Source: Desulfobacterales bacterium
GTDB taxonomy: Bacteria; Desulfobacterota; Desulfobacteria; Desulfobacterales; JAUCGF01
Direction of reading: 5' to 3'
Assembly: GCA_029940345.1 (NCBI GenBank)
Contig: JAOZRC010000334.1
Span: forward strand, 1 to 6,281
DNA: 6,281 nt
The translations under genes were made by a program, and so were the position numbers. Positions 6,150-6,281 of this stretch are shown in pieces. Below the pieces are notes generated by a model. That model worked only from the letters and a program-made list of their open reading frames with translations. It was not told the origin of the DNA and searched no databases. How positions within the stretch are numbered: the stretch's first letter is position 1; each line of letters opens with the position of its first letter.

Positions 6150-6172
6150 GTTACGAGGCAGAGCCTCGTAAC
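6150..6172. repeat. Perfect hairpin with GTTACGAGGC arms (second copy)
   Basis: GTTACGAGGC (6150-6159), loop AGA, and GCCTCGTAAC (6163-6172) repeat the stem at 6062-6084 exactly, with a different loop. The two lie near the two ends of the element and can also pair with each other to make one long hairpin. Confidence 0.8.
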
Positions 6173-6213
6173 GAGCAACTGAATTGAATGTGTCCCGCCT
6201 TATGTTGGTAGCC

Positions 6214-6221
6214 GCAAAATC
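6214..6221 (+). repeat. Right copy of an 8-bp target site duplication
   Basis: GCAAAATC follows the right terminal inverted repeat immediately and is identical to 6022-6029. Its last base is also the innermost base of the right arm of the older element. This places the insertion target just inside that arm. Confidence 0.75.
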
Positions 6222-6281
6222 CTTTTTAAATTAAATCCTTGTAGATCAGCGAGGAAAGTGTAAACTACTTTTAATCTTATA

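Larger units (their letters stand above)
6030..6213. mobile_element. 184-bp MITE-like element with 24-bp terminal inverted repeats
   Basis: The termini are inverted repeats of 24 bp: 6030-6053 begins GGCTACCGACATAAG, and the reverse complement of 6190-6213 begins GGCTACCAACATAAG. They match at 22 of 24 positions and both end in GGGACAC. The element is flanked by perfect 8-bp direct repeats and carries no open frame, so it must depend on a transposase encoded elsewhere. The interior is GC-rich and palindromic around GACGTC (6115-6120), with hairpins described separately. An 8-bp duplication occurs in several insertion-sequence families (for example IS1595, ISL3, IS66, IS256 and ISAs1); I cannot assign the family from the termini. 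The intact duplication and few terminal mismatches suggest it is younger than the element it interrupts. Confidence 0.75.
5926..6265. mobile_element. Older palindromic element interrupted by a younger insertion
   Basis: The arms at 5926-5967 and 6221-6265 are imperfect inverted repeats. Bases 5926-5939 pair with 6252-6265 at 13 of 14 positions. Bases 5944-5954 pair perfectly with 6234-6244. Bases 5955-5967 pair with 6221-6233 at 10 of 13 positions. A few mismatched bases separate the first two blocks. Removing the inner element and one copy of its target duplication leaves about 148 bp with a roughly 60-base centre. There is no open frame, so it would be a non-autonomous, MITE-like or REP-like element. 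No clear flanking target duplication was found, which fits either age or a non-transposon palindrome. Confidence 0.6.
5424..6281. other. Gene-poor, decayed intergenic region
   Basis: No intact protein gene or RNA gene is evident in this stretch of more than 800 bases. It contains a broken DUF2007-like frame (5500-5640), a permease 3'-end echo (5832-5880), a copy of the repeat also seen at 43-80, and two nested palindromic elements (5926-6265 and 6030-6213). Between 5645 and 5830 I see only AT-rich sequence, a small hairpin, GGCTG-CTTGAA-CAGCC (5697-5712), and very short open frames. One of these is a 50-codon frame from an ATG at 5612 that has no recognisable similarity and overlaps the remnant on the other strand. 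It reads as a graveyard of earlier insertions and gene loss. Confidence 0.7.

Noticed and set aside
6062..6172. CRISPR array
   Set aside because: The repeats are self-complementary hairpins inside an element with terminal inverted repeats, with irregular spacing and no spacer-like unique units.

Overview
The window carries a complete branched-chain amino acid (HAAT) type ABC importer operon on the + strand. It is followed by a convergent small gene for a zinc-ribbon/glycine-pentad protein and about 850 bases of decayed, repeat-rich DNA. Moderate GC content, Sec-exported binding protein without a lipobox, a fused LivH-LivM permease and 7-bp intergenic repeats suggest a Gram-negative bacterium. 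Desulfobacterota (former Deltaproteobacteria) is my best guess, but it is inference, since no rRNA or other marker is present.

Layout: 1-141 is the upstream region, holding a degenerate copy of a repeat that recurs inverted near 5907-5937. 142-1353 encodes the periplasmic binding protein, 1372-3225 the fused permease (LivH half then LivM half, TTG start), 3330-4097 the LivG-type ATPase and 4151-4846 the LivF-type ATPase. An array of degenerate heptamers fills the only sizeable gap inside the operon (3230-3308). 4890-5423 on the - strand encodes a zinc ribbon followed by ten perfectly phased glycine pentads.

5424-6281 has no intact gene that I can support. It holds a frame-broken remnant resembling DUF2007 proteins (- strand, 5500-5640), a short echo of the 3' end of the permease gene (5832-5880), and a nest of two small non-autonomous elements. 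The inner element (6030-6213) has 24-bp imperfect terminal inverted repeats and a perfect 8-bp target duplication, GCAAAATC. It sits inside an older palindromic element (5926-6265).

Working together: the binding protein captures a small solute in the periplasm, the fused permease supplies both membrane halves, and LivG plus LivF form the ATPase heterodimer. The binding protein looks like the divergent HAAT subgroup whose substrates are often not branched-chain amino acids, so the substrate is open. The most unusual material is the nested element, the pentad protein with its DUF2007-like neighbour, and the heptamer array.
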